39,863 bases of DNA from Bacteroidota bacterium (GCA_013286325.1 JABDFZ010000015.1:1-39863); one strand, 5' to 3'; shown: positions 16,453 through 25,966, counted from the first letter of the stretch. The notes: generated from the letters alone by a model not told the origin. Translations and numbers: made by a program.

Positions 16453-17043
16453 CTAAAGAAAATCATCGTTTTTTTTTAAAGCGTTAATTACCTCATCGGT
16501 ATTTAAAACGGTTGCAAATTCTTCGTTTAACATTGCCAATGCTGTTAAATGGATGGTTTCTGCATCATAATGTTCACCGTTGATCCCTGTTTTTGCAAAG
16601 GCGGCAACTGCATCTGCCACTACAAACGTGTTGTAACCAAAGTTTCCTGCCATCCTGGCCGTGGTAGATACGCAATGTTCAGTTGTAAGGCCCACTATAA
16701 CTACGGTATCAATGTTAGCAGCATCCAGCCGCTGTTGCAGATCAGTGCCGATAAAAGAGCTGTTTACTGATTTCTTTATCACCGGCTCTCCCGGTAAAGG
16801 CTTCACAATTTCTTTGAGTGCATTGCCGGGATTACCTTCTGCCAGCATAGAGTCAGGATTTGTTGAGCAATGCTGAATATGAAATAGTGGCAGGTCATTA
16901 GTCCGCCAGTAATCAAGCAGTTTACGGGCGTTTACTTCTGCCCCGGGGTTATTACGTTCGCCGCCCCAGTAAGGGGTGTTATCAAAGCCCTGCTGTATGT
17001 CAATCAATATCAACGCAGGCCTATTACTTGTTAATGTTTTCAT
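16453..17043 (-). CDS. Isochorismatase-family cysteine hydrolase
   Basis: Cytoplasmic hydrolase of 196 residues. The catalytic triad of the family is visible: D15 in LILIDIQQGF, a Lys at 90-91 in PVIKKSVNSSF, and C124 in GLTTEHCVSTTARMAG with the usual cis-peptide region before it. Relatives act as nicotinamidases, isochorismatases or amidases; this subtype is usually annotated only as cysteine hydrolase and the substrate is unknown. The AraC regulator gene lies 61 bases upstream on the same strand, so it may control this gene or itself. Confidence 0.92.
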   Translation of the reverse strand: MKTLTSNRPALILIDIQQGFDNTPYWGGERNNPGAEVNARKLLDYWRTNDLPLFHIQHCSTNPDSMLAEGNPGNALKEIVKPLPGEPVIKKSVNSSFIGTDLQQRLDAANIDTVVIVGLTTEHCVSTTARMAGNFGYNTFVVADAVAAFAKTGINGEHYDAETIHLTALAMLNEEFATVLNTDEVINALKKNDDFL

Positions 17044-17104
17044 ACCTCAAAGTTGCATCTTCTCAGAGGTCGGAATTTTGTTGTGAGGCTTTATTTGTTT
17101 GCTT

Positions 17105-17959
17105 TTATAACACCAGCTCGTTACGTGCGCTTTTAGGTGAAGCGCCAAATCTTTGCTTATAAATTTTTGAAAAATGCGAGATGTTTTCGAACCCGCTGCT
17201 GTAAGCTATTGCCGATACCGGATCATTCGAGTTCTTTAGCTGGTACTCAGCATACTCAAGCCTGCGGTTTATTTGCCATTTTACAGGTGTCATGTTAAAA
17301 CGATCAGTAAACTCCTTTTTAAAGGCGCTCACACTTCGCCCGGTAAGCTTGGCCATATCCTGCAATGAAAGCTGTCTGTTAAAATTGGTTTCCATAAAAT
17401 AAGCCAGGTCAACCTTTTTATCACTAATCAGGTCTTTAAGAAACGAAACAAAAGTTTTTGACCTGTCGCCAGCCAATACTTGCAGTAATAGCTGATGGGC
17501 TACAAATTTTACAATACACCTCGAATACTCCTGCGGATGCAAAATATGCTGAATAGCCTGTGCTACGTTAGCTTTTATAAACTCGGTTGTTTTAAATATA
17601 AACGGTGGCAGGTCGGCATTAAGTTTTTCCGGCTTAAATTCCGGAACATGGCTTTCCAGAAAATAATCCACAAACTCGTTTTCCATAAAAATAAGCAGAC
17701 TGGTGTAATCATCCGACGGAAATAACTGGTAATTGCCACGCCTCCTGAATTGGATCTCTCCGGCAGTAAGATGCTGCACAAAACTGCCATATCTTACATC
17801 TATCGAACCAGTTAAGATAACCTCGAGACAATGTGCAGTTTGCAAGGTGTCATCGCACCTGAAAGGTCTCTTTTTATCAATAACGAAACCATACATATCA
17901 GCCAGTCGTAACCTGATATGCAAATGATGATCGAGCAGATCTTTAGGAATTTGTATCAT
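17105..17959 (-). CDS. AraC-family transcriptional regulator
   Basis: 284 residues. The C-terminal AraC/XylS domain (about 185-284) has two helix-turn-helix motifs: LSLQDMAKLTGRSVSAFKKEF and ISHFSKIYKQRFGASPKSAR. The N-terminal part is a cupin-like sensor typical of Bacteroidota regulators of this length. Ligand unknown. It is upstream of the isochorismatase-family gene and divergent from the amidohydrolase genes (159-base spacer), so either could be a target. Confidence 0.93.
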   Translation of the reverse strand: MIQIPKDLLDHHLHIRLRLADMYGFVIDKKRPFRCDDTLQTAHCLEVILTGSIDVRYGSFVQHLTAGEIQFRRRGNYQLFPSDDYTSLLIFMENEFVDYFLESHVPEFKPEKLNADLPPFIFKTTEFIKANVAQAIQHILHPQEYSRCIVKFVAHQLLLQVLAGDRSKTFVSFLKDLISDKKVDLAYFMETNFNRQLSLQDMAKLTGRSVSAFKKEFTDRFNMTPVKWQINRRLEYAEYQLKNSNDPVSAIAYSSGFENISHFSKIYKQRFGASPKSARNELVL

Positions 17960-18118
17960 CTTAAAAAAATAAGTTCTACTAATCTACATCTTGTAATTCT
18001 ATCTTTTAAATATTCGGCGAATTGTAACAAATCCATGATGAAACATGCCTGTTCATTCACTCTCACATTTATGTTTAATATATTTATATCCTTAATTAAC
18101 TGACCAAAATTATCCAGC

Positions 18119-21100
18119 ATGAAAAAACTTTTACTTTTTTGTTGCGTCATGTGCTGTGCCCTGTTAAGCCGGGCACAAGAAACATTCCCGGTAAACGGCG
18201 CCTGGGATGTCCGCCCCGGACAGTACGCCTTCACTAATGCCAACATTGTTGTCAGCGCCGATCAAACCATTGCCAATGGCACTTTATTAATTAAAGACAG
18301 GCTGATAGAAGCTATCGGAGCTGATGTTAAGATCCCGAAAGGCTATATTACTGTCGATTTGAAAGGGAAATATATTTACCCCGGCCTAATTGATGCTTAT
18401 ACTACTTATGGTATCCCCGAAGCACCCCGCCAGGCATTTGCAGGAGGTGGCTTTGGCCGTGCTGCAGTCCCGGTTTCTACAAAACCTGGCGCTTACGGTT
18501 GGAATGAGGCCATAAAGCCCGAAATGAACGCAAAGGCTATATTCCATGGCGATGCTTCAAAAGCCGAGGATTTTAAAAAGAATGGTTTTGGCGCGGTGCA
18601 ATCATTAATTCGTGATGGTATTGCCCGTGGCACTTCAGTAGTAGTTTCATTGGGCGAAGAGCGCGATAACCAGGTGATGCTGAATGGTGAGGCTGCTGCG
18701 CATTACTCGTTCAGCAAAGGTACCGCAGCAACTAACTATCCATCATCATTAATGGGCAGCATTGCTTTGCTGCGCCAAACCTATTACGATGCGCAATGGT
18801 ATAAAAACCAAAAGGAAGAATATAACATCTCGCTTGATGAGTTTAACCGCACACAATCAATCCCTCAAATTTTTGAGGTGACTGATCAGTTGAGTGTTTT
18901 ACGCGCCAATAAAATAGGCAAGGAGTTTGGCAAGCAATATATTTTTAAAACCGACGGACAGGAGTATCGCCGTATCGATGCCATGAAGGCAACAGGCGGC
19001 AGCTTCATTATCCCGCTTACCTTCCCCGAAGCATTTGACGTTGAAGACCCAATCGATGCACGTAACGTGAGCTACTCGCAAATGAAAGACTGGGAGCTTG
19101 CGCCTACTAATCCTGCAGTAATGGAAAAAGCAGGTATAAAATTCGCCATAACTTCATACGGATTACAAAATGCCCGCGATTTCTGGACAAACCTGCGTAC
19201 TGCAATTGATAACGGGTTAAGCGAAAAACAAGCTTTAAATTCTTTAACGGTTATCCCGGCTGAAATGCTTGGCGTAGCTGATAAAATAGGCACGCTCGCC
19301 AAAGGCAAAATGGCCAATTTCATCATCACTTCTGATGACTTGTTTAAAAAAGACAATGTAATATTTGAAAACTGGGTTGAGGGCCGCCAGTATGTAGTAA
19401 GCAAAATGGACGTTACCGATCTGCGTGGCAATTATAATTTTGCAAGTGATGCCCTACCGGGTGTTATCCTTAAAATTGGAGGTACGCCAGGTGCTTACGA
19501 AGTAAATTTAGAACGCAACGATGCCGATAGCACCCGTGCCCGCGGAACAATTACCCGCACTGGCGATATAGTAAGCATTTACTTCGATCTGAAAAATAAA
19601 CCAAGCGGAAACGTGAGGTTGAATGGTTATATCACCAAAACATCGCCGTTAACCTTTAACGGGGTTGGCATTCTTCCTGACGGATCTGAAATGAAGTGGA
19701 CCGCCACTTACGCTAGCGCAGCAACGGCACAGCAGGCCCGCCGCGATCAGCCTAAACAAGCTGTTAATGCCGGTCCGGTGATTTATCCGTTTACTGCTTA
19801 TGGAAATGCCGAATTGCCAAAAGCTGAAACCGTAATATTTAAAAATGCCACAGTTTGGACAAGCGACAAGGACGGTATCCTCAAAAACACCGACGTGCTG
19901 ATTGAAAACGGCAAGATCAAAGCTATAGGTAAAGGCCTCTCTGCAGCAAATGCAAAAGTTATTGATGCTACTGGCAAGCACCTGTCACCGGGTATTGTTG
20001 ATGAGCACTCGCATATTGCAGGTTCGGGAAGCATAAATGAAGGCACCCAGGCTGTTAGCGCCGAGGTAAGAATTGCCGATATTTTAAACTCCGAAGACAT
20101 CAACCTTTATCGCCAATTAGCGGGAGGTGTAACTACTTCGCATATCCTGCATGGTTCGGCCAATCCTATCGGCGGCCAAACCCAATTGATTAAACATCGC
20201 TGGGGAGTATTGCCCGACGAAATGAAATTTGAGGGCGCTGATGGCTTTATAAAATTCGCACTTGGCGAAAACGTTAAGGGAAGTAATAATGGGCCCTCTA
20301 CCGGGGCTGCCCGTTTCCCGCAAACCCGTATGGGCGTTGAGGAAGTTTATATTGACGAATTTACTCGCGCAAAAGAATATAAGGCAGCACGAGCCATAAA
20401 AGGCAGCAATGTTCGCCGCGACATTGAGCTGGATGCCATTGTGGAGATAATGGATGGTAAACGTTTTATCACCTGCCACTCCTATGTGCAATCTGAGATC
20501 AACATGCTCATCCATGTTGCCGATTCAATGGGCTTTAAGATTAACACTTTTACCCACATTTTGGAAGGCTATAAAATGGCCGATAAAATGAAGGCCCACA
20601 ATATTGCAGGTTCAACCTTTAGCGACTGGTGGGCTTACAAAAATGAGGTTGCCGAGGCTATTCCTTATAACGGTGCGCTAATGCACGATATGGGGATTGT
20701 TACTGCCTTTAACTCGGACGACGAGGAAATGGCACGCCGCCTTAACCAGGAAGCAGGTAAATCTGTTGCTTATGGAAAACTGAGCGAAGAAGAAGCGTTG
20801 AAACTGGTTACCATTAACCCAGCTATTATGCTGCACGTTAATAACCGTGTTGGCAGTATAAAGGTTGGTAAAGATGCCGATCTGGTATTATGGTCTGCCG
20901 ATCCGCTTTCAATTTACGCTGTTGCCGAAAAAACTTATGTTGACGGTATTCCTTACTGGGACATTGATAAAGATGCCGCTAATCAAAAAGCAATGAAAGC
21001 CGATGAAGCAAGGATAATTCAGAAAATGATTGCTGCAAAAAATAAAGGTGCAGTAACACAAAGGCCTGCTGGCCGTCGCCCGCGCAATAATGAAGCGGAC

Positions 21101-21160
21101 GAAGATGATGAATTTGTGTCGGGCGATGGTGATGGACAAAATAATTCGAACGGTAAATAA
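18119..21160 (+). CDS. Secreted tandem amidohydrolase-fold protein
   Basis: 1013 residues with a signal peptide (cleavage after SRAQ near 20). It contains two amidohydrolase-fold modules. In the first (about 25-440) the metal site usually reading H-x-H after PGLID is D92-A-Y-T-T (no His), and the late Asp position reads FAITSYG, so it is probably not a metal enzyme. The second module (about 570-980) is complete: H630-S-H632 in DEHSHI, His residues in TCHSYVQ and FTHILEG, and D867 in FNSDDEE. It resembles imidazolonepropionase-like hydrolases. The end is charged and low-complexity. A second amidohydrolase gene follows after 19 bases. Substrate unknown; periplasmic or secreted hydrolysis of a cyclic amide or dipeptide is plausible. 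Confidence 0.93.
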   Translation: MKKLLLFCCVMCCALLSRAQETFPVNGAWDVRPGQYAFTNANIVVSADQTIANGTLLIKDRLIEAIGADVKIPKGYITVDLKGKYIYPGLIDAYTTYGIPEAPRQAFAGGGFGRAAVPVSTKPGAYGWNEAIKPEMNAKAIFHGDASKAEDFKKNGFGAVQSLIRDGIARGTSVVVSLGEERDNQVMLNGEAAAHYSFSKGTAATNYPSSLMGSIALLRQTYYDAQWYKNQKEEYNISLDEFNRTQSIPQIFEVTDQLSVLRANKIGKEFGKQYIFKTDGQEYRRIDAMKATGGSFIIPLTFPEAFDVEDPIDARNVSYSQMKDWELAPTNPAVMEKAGIKFAITSYGLQNARDFWTNLRTAIDNGLSEKQALNSLTVIPAEMLGVADKIGTLAKGKMANFIITSDDLFKKDNVIFENWVEGRQYVVSKMDVTDLRGNYNFASDALPGVILKIGGTPGAYEVNLERNDADSTRARGTITRTGDIVSIYFDLKNKPSGNVRLNGYITKTSPLTFNGVGILPDGSEMKWTATYASAATAQQARRDQPKQAVNAGPVIYPFTAYGNAELPKAETVIFKNATVWTSDKDGILKNTDVLIENGKIKAIGKGLSAANAKVIDATGKHLSPGIVDEHSHIAGSGSINEGTQAVSAEVRIADILNSEDINLYRQLAGGVTTSHILHGSANPIGGQTQLIKHRWGVLPDEMKFEGADGFIKFALGENVKGSNNGPSTGAARFPQTRMGVEEVYIDEFTRAKEYKAARAIKGSNVRRDIELDAIVEIMDGKRFITCHSYVQSEINMLIHVADSMGFKINTFTHILEGYKMADKMKAHNIAGSTFSDWWAYKNEVAEAIPYNGALMHDMGIVTAFNSDDEEMARRLNQEAGKSVAYGKLSEEEALKLVTINPAIMLHVNNRVGSIKVGKDADLVLWSADPLSIYAVAEKTYVDGIPYWDIDKDAANQKAMKADEARIIQKMIAAKNKGAVTQRPAGRRPRNNEADEDDEFVSGDGDGQNNSNGK

Positions 21161-21179
21161 TCCTTAAAGAGAAACAGAT

Positions 21180-22493
21180 ATGAAACAGATATTAATTTTT
21201 GGAGGATTATTGCTAAGCACTATCCTTACATACGGACAAGCAACTATTTCGCCTGCCAAACCACAAGCCAAGCCCGTTATTATAAAGGGCGGCACTATCC
21301 ATGTGGGTAACGGGCAGGTAATAAATAATGGCTACATAGCTTTTGATAAAGGCAAAATAACCGCCATTGGCGAAGGCAGCGCAGCCAATACTGCAGGTGC
21401 CGATGTTATTGATGCAACTGGCCAACAGATCTATCCTGGTTTTATTTGCCCTTTAACCACACTTGGGCTTGTTGAAATTGAAGAAGGCGCACGTGGTACT
21501 GTTGATGATGAAGAAACCGGGGAGCTTAACCCCAACGTGCGTTCAATCGTAGCCTTTAATACCGATTCAAAGGTTATCCCTACGGTTCGTTCAAATGGCA
21601 TATTACTGGCCCAGCCTACCCCCCAGGGCGGGATACTTTCAGGCCAGTCGTCAGTTGTACAGCTTGATGCCTGGAACTGGCAGGATGCCGCTTATAAAAC
21701 AGACATTGGTATTCATTTAAACTGGCCTGTTGCCAGGGTACAGGGTCGCAGAAGAACTACGCCAACTCCGGGCGTTCCACAGGAATCACCTGCCGAAAGA
21801 GCGCAAAAAGCTATTGATGCTATTGAAAAACTGTTTACCGAAGCTAAAGCTTATGCCGAAATTGCAAAGCCTGAGGCAACCAATATCCGCCTTGAAGCAA
21901 TGAAAGGTTTGTTTAACGGTACCAAAAAACTGTTTGTAAATGCCGAAGGCGCAAAAGAAATAGTACAGGCTGTGGCGTTTGCCAAAAAGATGGGTATTCA
22001 GCTGGTAATAGTTGGTGGCAATGAGTCGTACCTGGTTACTGATGTTTTAAAAGACAATAATGTACCTGTAATATTAAAGGAAACCCAGCGCCTGCCTGAC
22101 AAAGAGGAAGATGATGTTTACCTGCCATATAAATTACCAAAAATGTTGCAGGATGCAGGTGTTTTATACGGGCTTACCGGTATTGGTTTCTGGCGTCAGC
22201 GCAACCTGCCTTTTGAAGCAGGCGAAGCAGTTGGCTATGGCTTAACCAAAGAGCAGGCCATCTCAATGATCACAATAAACAACGCAAAAATATTAGGGAT
22301 CGATAAAACCACAGGCACGCTCGAAGTTGGAAAAGATGCCAACCTTTTCATTTCAAAAGGCGATGCATTGGATATGATCACTATTGATGTTGACAATGCC
22401 TTTATCCAAGGCCGCAGTATCAACTTGGATAATTTGCATAAACAACTGTACAAGAAGTTCGCAGATAAATACGGAGTAAAAGCAAATTTGTAA
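21180..22493 (+). CDS. Secreted amidohydrolase-fold protein lacking the metal motif
   Basis: 437 residues with a signal peptide (ILTYGQA, cleavage near 20). It has the beta-sandwich start (IIKGGTIHVGNGQVI, GKITAIGEG) and end (GTLEVGKDANLF) of amidohydrolases. After YPGF the sequence is I-C-P91-L-T93-T, with neither His of H-x-H, and the late Asp region reads LYGLTGIGFW. It therefore resembles the inactive first module of the protein before it. The gene follows by 19 bases, so the two proteins probably work as partners, perhaps as a heteromer in which this one is structural. An intrinsic terminator follows. Confidence 0.9.
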   Translation: MKQILIFGGLLLSTILTYGQATISPAKPQAKPVIIKGGTIHVGNGQVINNGYIAFDKGKITAIGEGSAANTAGADVIDATGQQIYPGFICPLTTLGLVEIEEGARGTVDDEETGELNPNVRSIVAFNTDSKVIPTVRSNGILLAQPTPQGGILSGQSSVVQLDAWNWQDAAYKTDIGIHLNWPVARVQGRRRTTPTPGVPQESPAERAQKAIDAIEKLFTEAKAYAEIAKPEATNIRLEAMKGLFNGTKKLFVNAEGAKEIVQAVAFAKKMGIQLVIVGGNESYLVTDVLKDNNVPVILKETQRLPDKEEDDVYLPYKLPKMLQDAGVLYGLTGIGFWRQRNLPFEAGEAVGYGLTKEQAISMITINNAKILGIDKTTGTLEVGKDANLFISKGDALDMITIDVDNAFIQGRSINLDNLHKQLYKKFADKYGVKANL

Positions 22494-22512
22494 TTATGCT
22501 TTAATTACTTGG

Positions 22513-22549
22513 AGCGCGTGAAGTTTTAAAAACTTCACGCGCTTTTTTA
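22513..22549 (+). terminator. Intrinsic terminator after the amidohydrolase genes
   Basis: 15-base perfect arms (AGCGCGTGAAGTTTT and its complement) around one A, then six T. Its tail touches the stop codon of the convergent anmK gene. The inner half is shared with the palindrome at 9258-9294. Confidence 0.9.
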
Positions 22550-23740
22550 TCCGGCAAAACTAAACTTGCCCATCAACACCGCAGGGTTGCTGCCAATCTT
22601 TAACGGTTCACCGCACAAGGCTTCGTTTCCTAAAAGGGCAAAAAGAATAGCTTCTTTAGCATCGGGATTGATCCCCAAGTCGCTGGTATCAGCAATAGCT
22701 ATCCCAGGCAGGGCTTTCTTTAAATAATCAATTACAAAAATATTTTTCACCCCGCCGCCGCTGGTAAATATTTTAATATCGTCAGCCTTAAAATACTGAA
22801 TTATAAAATCGGCTATTGATTTTGCTGTGAAAGCGCTCAGGGTACAGATCAGGTCCTCATTACTAATAGATGTGGTGTTTGATCTTTGCTGTGCCTCTTC
22901 AACGTAAGCCAGGTTAAACAACTCCGGTCCGGTAGTTTTAGGGGCTTGTTCAGCAAAAAAGGGATGGCCTAACAAGGCACTTAACAAGTCTTCGTTTATT
23001 TTGCCCGAAAAAGCAATTTCCGAATCTTCGTCATAAGCTTTATTATAGTATTTACAGCAGGCAGCATCTATCAACGTATTGCCTGGGCCGATATCGGTAC
23101 AAAGAACTTTATTATTATCGCTGTCGGCGGGCAGATAAGTAAGATTGGCAATACCGCCAATATTTAGCAAAATCCTGTTTTCGCCTGGTTTGCTGCCAAG
23201 CAATACATCGCCATATAACGCTAAAGGTGCGCCTTCTCCTCCTGCCGCAATATGCTTTTGCCTGAAATCACTTATGGTTAATATCCTGGTTTTTACAGCA
23301 AGATGATCGCCATCGCCAATTTGCAGGGTAGCATTGGGATATCCTGCCCGTTTATGCAATCTTTTTGGTGCATGATAGATCGTCTGCCCGTGACTTGCTA
23401 TAAAATCCACCTCTTCCGGCTTTATTTTCCAGCTATCAAGCGCCTGTAGAACCAGCTCACCATGAAAATTTCCAATATATTCATTAAGCAGACAAATTTT
23501 TTCGAGGCTGGCTTCTTTTTTGGCAAAAACCTGCTGCACTTCCTTTTTAAAATCGTTTGTATACGGAATAGTTATAAACTGCAGCAGGGAAAATTTAGTT
23601 TGTAAGCCACTGCCTGTAAACCTGCATAGGGCGATATCCAGCCCATCCAGCGAAGTACCCGACATTAAACCGATGCCTGTTTTCTCTGTTTTTTGGGCAA
23701 TGCCAATAAGTTTTTGCAGATTTTGATTAAGCGCTAACAT
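22547..23740 (-). CDS. anmK: Anhydro-N-acetylmuramic acid kinase
   Basis: Phosphorylates and opens 1,6-anhydro-MurNAc released from peptidoglycan, giving MurNAc-6-phosphate for recycling. 397 residues. The N-terminal phosphate-binding loop GLMSGTSLDGLDIAL, the motif FIASHGQTIYH, TLQIGDGDHLA, LLNIGGIANLTYLP and DIGPGNTLIDA, and the C-terminal IFTSGGGVKN are typical of AnmK. Divergent from nagB, which acts further down amino-sugar recycling, so the locus is a small peptidoglycan/GlcNAc salvage group. No murQ etherase gene is next to it in this window. Confidence 0.96.
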   Translation of the reverse strand: MLALNQNLQKLIGIAQKTEKTGIGLMSGTSLDGLDIALCRFTGSGLQTKFSLLQFITIPYTNDFKKEVQQVFAKKEASLEKICLLNEYIGNFHGELVLQALDSWKIKPEEVDFIASHGQTIYHAPKRLHKRAGYPNATLQIGDGDHLAVKTRILTISDFRQKHIAAGGEGAPLALYGDVLLGSKPGENRILLNIGGIANLTYLPADSDNNKVLCTDIGPGNTLIDAACCKYYNKAYDEDSEIAFSGKINEDLLSALLGHPFFAEQAPKTTGPELFNLAYVEEAQQRSNTTSISNEDLICTLSAFTAKSIADFIIQYFKADDIKIFTSGGGVKNIFVIDYLKKALPGIAIADTSDLGINPDAKEAILFALLGNEALCGEPLKIGSNPAVLMGKFSFAG

Positions 23741-23867
23741 GGGCTTAAATTACCTAATTGCATGTTATGTACAAAGGTTAAATTAATAACTAAACGAGGA
23801 CGCAAAGTATAATTTCCTTTATTTTCTCTTTGTAAGATTATTTTTAAACAGATTATAAACATATCTA

Positions 23868-23875
23868 TATATTTG
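23868..23875 (+). promoter_or_regulatory. Possible Bacteroidota -7 box upstream of nagB
   Basis: TATATTTG fits the TAnnTTTG consensus about 92 bases before the nagB ATG. No TTG element is at the expected distance upstream, so support is weak. Confidence 0.28.
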
Positions 23876-23920
23876 TTTTCACCAAAATTTCACGTCCCAA
23901 GCCATTAATCCGGAGTTTTT

Positions 23921-23955
23921 TCAGACTCAGGGCTAATAACTTAGGACCATACACT
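23921..23955 (+). repeat. Degenerate single heptamer arm upstream of nagB
   Basis: Heptamers TCAGACT, CAGGGCT, AATAACT, TAGGACC and ATACACT follow one another in register, in the same orientation as the arm at 13302-13343. No opposite arm was found. It ends 11 bases before the nagB start codon and so lies in its leader. Confidence 0.55.
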
Positions 23956-23966
23956 CAATAAACAAG

Positions 23967-25886
23967 ATGGCTCGATTAAATTTATTAGAAGAGACGCGGT
24001 ACGAGAAGTTACCGGTAACGGTTTACAAGAACCAGGGAGAGGGATCTTTGGCAGTAGCAGGACGGATAGCCAGGCTGATCAGAAGCAAGGAGAGCAAAGG
24101 CGAGAAGACCGTATTAGGGCTGGCAACCGGGGTAACGCCGATAGGCGTTTATGCCGAGCTGGTGCGCCAGCACAAGGAAGAGGGGCTGAGTTTTAAGAAC
24201 GTGATCACGTTCAACCTGGATGAGTACTACCCGATGCAGCCCGGTGCGGCCCAGAGTTATGTAACGTTCATGAACGAGAACCTGTTCAGCCATGTAGATA
24301 TTGATAAGGACAATGTACATATCCCCGACGGCACACTGGGGAAAGAAGAAGTGGCAGCCTTTTGCCTGGACTATGAGAAAAAGATCACCAAACTTGGGGG
24401 GCTTGACCTGCAGATCCTGGGTATCGGCCGTACAGGGCACATCGGCTTCAACGAGCCGGGCTCGGCACCCAACTCAGGAACAAGGCTGGTTACCCTGGAT
24501 GACCTGACCCGCAATGATGCTTCCCGTGACTTTGGTGGTAAACAGAACGTACCTACCAAAGCCATCACCATGGGGATAGGCACCATCTTCAAGGCCCGGG
24601 AGATCATCCTGATGGCCTGGAGCCAGAAGAAGGCCCCGATCATTAAAAAAGCAGTAGAAGGAGAGATCTCCGGAGAAGTGCCGGCCACCTACCTGCAGTT
24701 ATCCGACCATGTGGAGTTTGTACTGGATGAACCCGCAGCCAGCTCGCTGACCAGGATCAATACCCCCTGGCTGGTAAAAGACTGTGTATGGGAGAACAGC
24801 CTGAAGAAGAAAGCGGTGATCTGGCTGGCAGACAAGCTGGACAAACCGATCCTGAAACTGACTGAAGAAGATTATAACAACCATGGCATGGCCCAGCTGG
24901 CCGTAGAACAGGGACCGGTATACAACATCAATATCGACATCTTTAACCAGCTGCAGCATACCATCACCGGGTGGCCGGGTGGTAAACCGGATGCAGATGA
25001 CAGCCAAAGGCCGGAAAGGGCGCTGCCGGCAAGGAAACGTTCGATCATCTTCTCCCCGCACCCGGATGATGATGTGATCTCGATGGGCGGTACTTTTATC
25101 CGGCTGGTAGACCAGGGACATGATGTGCATGTAGCTTACCAGACCTCGGGTAATACCGCAGTATGGGATGATGATGTATTAAGGTTCGTGGAGTTTGCCA
25201 TAGATTTTAATAATAGCATAGGCGAAGACAATACTAAACTGAAGACCATCTATGACCAGATGCGGGCTTTCATCCCGACCAAACAACCCAACCAGGTAGA
25301 TACCAAAGAGATCAGGGATGTAAAAGGGTTTATCCGCAAAACGGAAGCCATCTCGGGGGCAAGGTATGCAGGTTTACCCGACGATCATATCCACTTTATG
25401 GCCCTGCCGTTTTATGAAACAGGAAAGATCAAGAAGAACAGTGCCGGCGAGGAGGACATCAGGTTAACCATGGAACTGTTAAACAAAGTAAAACCGCAGC
25501 AGGTATTTGCAGCAGGTGACTTTGCAGACCCGAACGGGACACACCTGGTATGTTTCAATATCATCCTTGCTGCACTGAAAAAACTGAGAGAAACAGAGGA
25601 CTGGGTAAAAGACTGCTGGCTGTGGATGTACCGGGGTGCATGGCTGGAGTTTGAGACTTATGAAATAGAGATGGCAGTACCGCTTTCCCCACAGGAAGTG
25701 ATCAGAAAAAGGAATGCCATCTTCAAGCACCAGAGCCAAAAGGACCGTCCGGTATTCCCGGGTGATGACGCCAGGGAGTTCTGGGTGAGGGCTGAAGACC
25801 GGACCCGCGAAACTGCCCATGCTTATGACAAACTTGGTATGGCTGAATATGAAGCTATGGAAGCTTTTGTAAGGTATATTTTTTGA
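23967..25886 (+). CDS. nagB: Glucosamine-6-phosphate deaminase fused to PIG-L deacetylase-like domain
   Basis: 639 residues, the long NagB form of Bacteroidota. The N-terminal deaminase domain (about 15-270) turns glucosamine-6-phosphate into fructose-6-phosphate and ammonia; D85 in FNLDEYYP and H158/E163 in TGHIGFNEPGS match E. coli D72, H143 and E148, but the position of E. coli D141 is T156 (RTGHI instead of NDGHI). The C-terminal part (about 355-639) is a PIG-L/LmbE-type deacetylase domain with H365-P-D-D-D. This suggests N-deacetylation and deamination in one protein. Codon use is strikingly GC-rich and CTG-rich beside its neighbours: two 60-base lines (24481, 24781) have 33 and 32 G+C, against 19 and 21 in lines at 22021 and 26701. 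Confidence 0.93.
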   Translation: MARLNLLEETRYEKLPVTVYKNQGEGSLAVAGRIARLIRSKESKGEKTVLGLATGVTPIGVYAELVRQHKEEGLSFKNVITFNLDEYYPMQPGAAQSYVTFMNENLFSHVDIDKDNVHIPDGTLGKEEVAAFCLDYEKKITKLGGLDLQILGIGRTGHIGFNEPGSAPNSGTRLVTLDDLTRNDASRDFGGKQNVPTKAITMGIGTIFKAREIILMAWSQKKAPIIKKAVEGEISGEVPATYLQLSDHVEFVLDEPAASSLTRINTPWLVKDCVWENSLKKKAVIWLADKLDKPILKLTEEDYNNHGMAQLAVEQGPVYNINIDIFNQLQHTITGWPGGKPDADDSQRPERALPARKRSIIFSPHPDDDVISMGGTFIRLVDQGHDVHVAYQTSGNTAVWDDDVLRFVEFAIDFNNSIGEDNTKLKTIYDQMRAFIPTKQPNQVDTKEIRDVKGFIRKTEAISGARYAGLPDDHIHFMALPFYETGKIKKNSAGEEDIRLTMELLNKVKPQQVFAAGDFADPNGTHLVCFNIILAALKKLRETEDWVKDCWLWMYRGAWLEFETYEIEMAVPLSPQEVIRKRNAIFKHQSQKDRPVFPGDDAREFWVRAEDRTRETAHAYDKLGMAEYEAMEAFVRYIF

Positions 25887-25904
25887 TGTTGTGCTAATAA
25901 AAAG

Positions 25905-25966
25905 AATGATTACACCCGTTAGCAAAATCGGTGTAATCATTTCTCAATCAGTATAATCATAACGCT
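25905..25966. repeat. Inverted repeat of GATTACACC family after nagB
   Basis: Perfect 12-base arms AATGATTACACC (25905-25916) and GGTGTAATCATT (25930-25941) with a 13-base loop, followed by a further imperfect unit to 25966. Same nine-base family as 12120-12296. It may end nagB transcription, though no T-run follows. Confidence 0.75.

Noticed and set aside
24114..25940. Long minus-strand open frames opposite nagB
   Set aside because: Shadows caused by the GC-rich codon use of nagB; no family resemblance.
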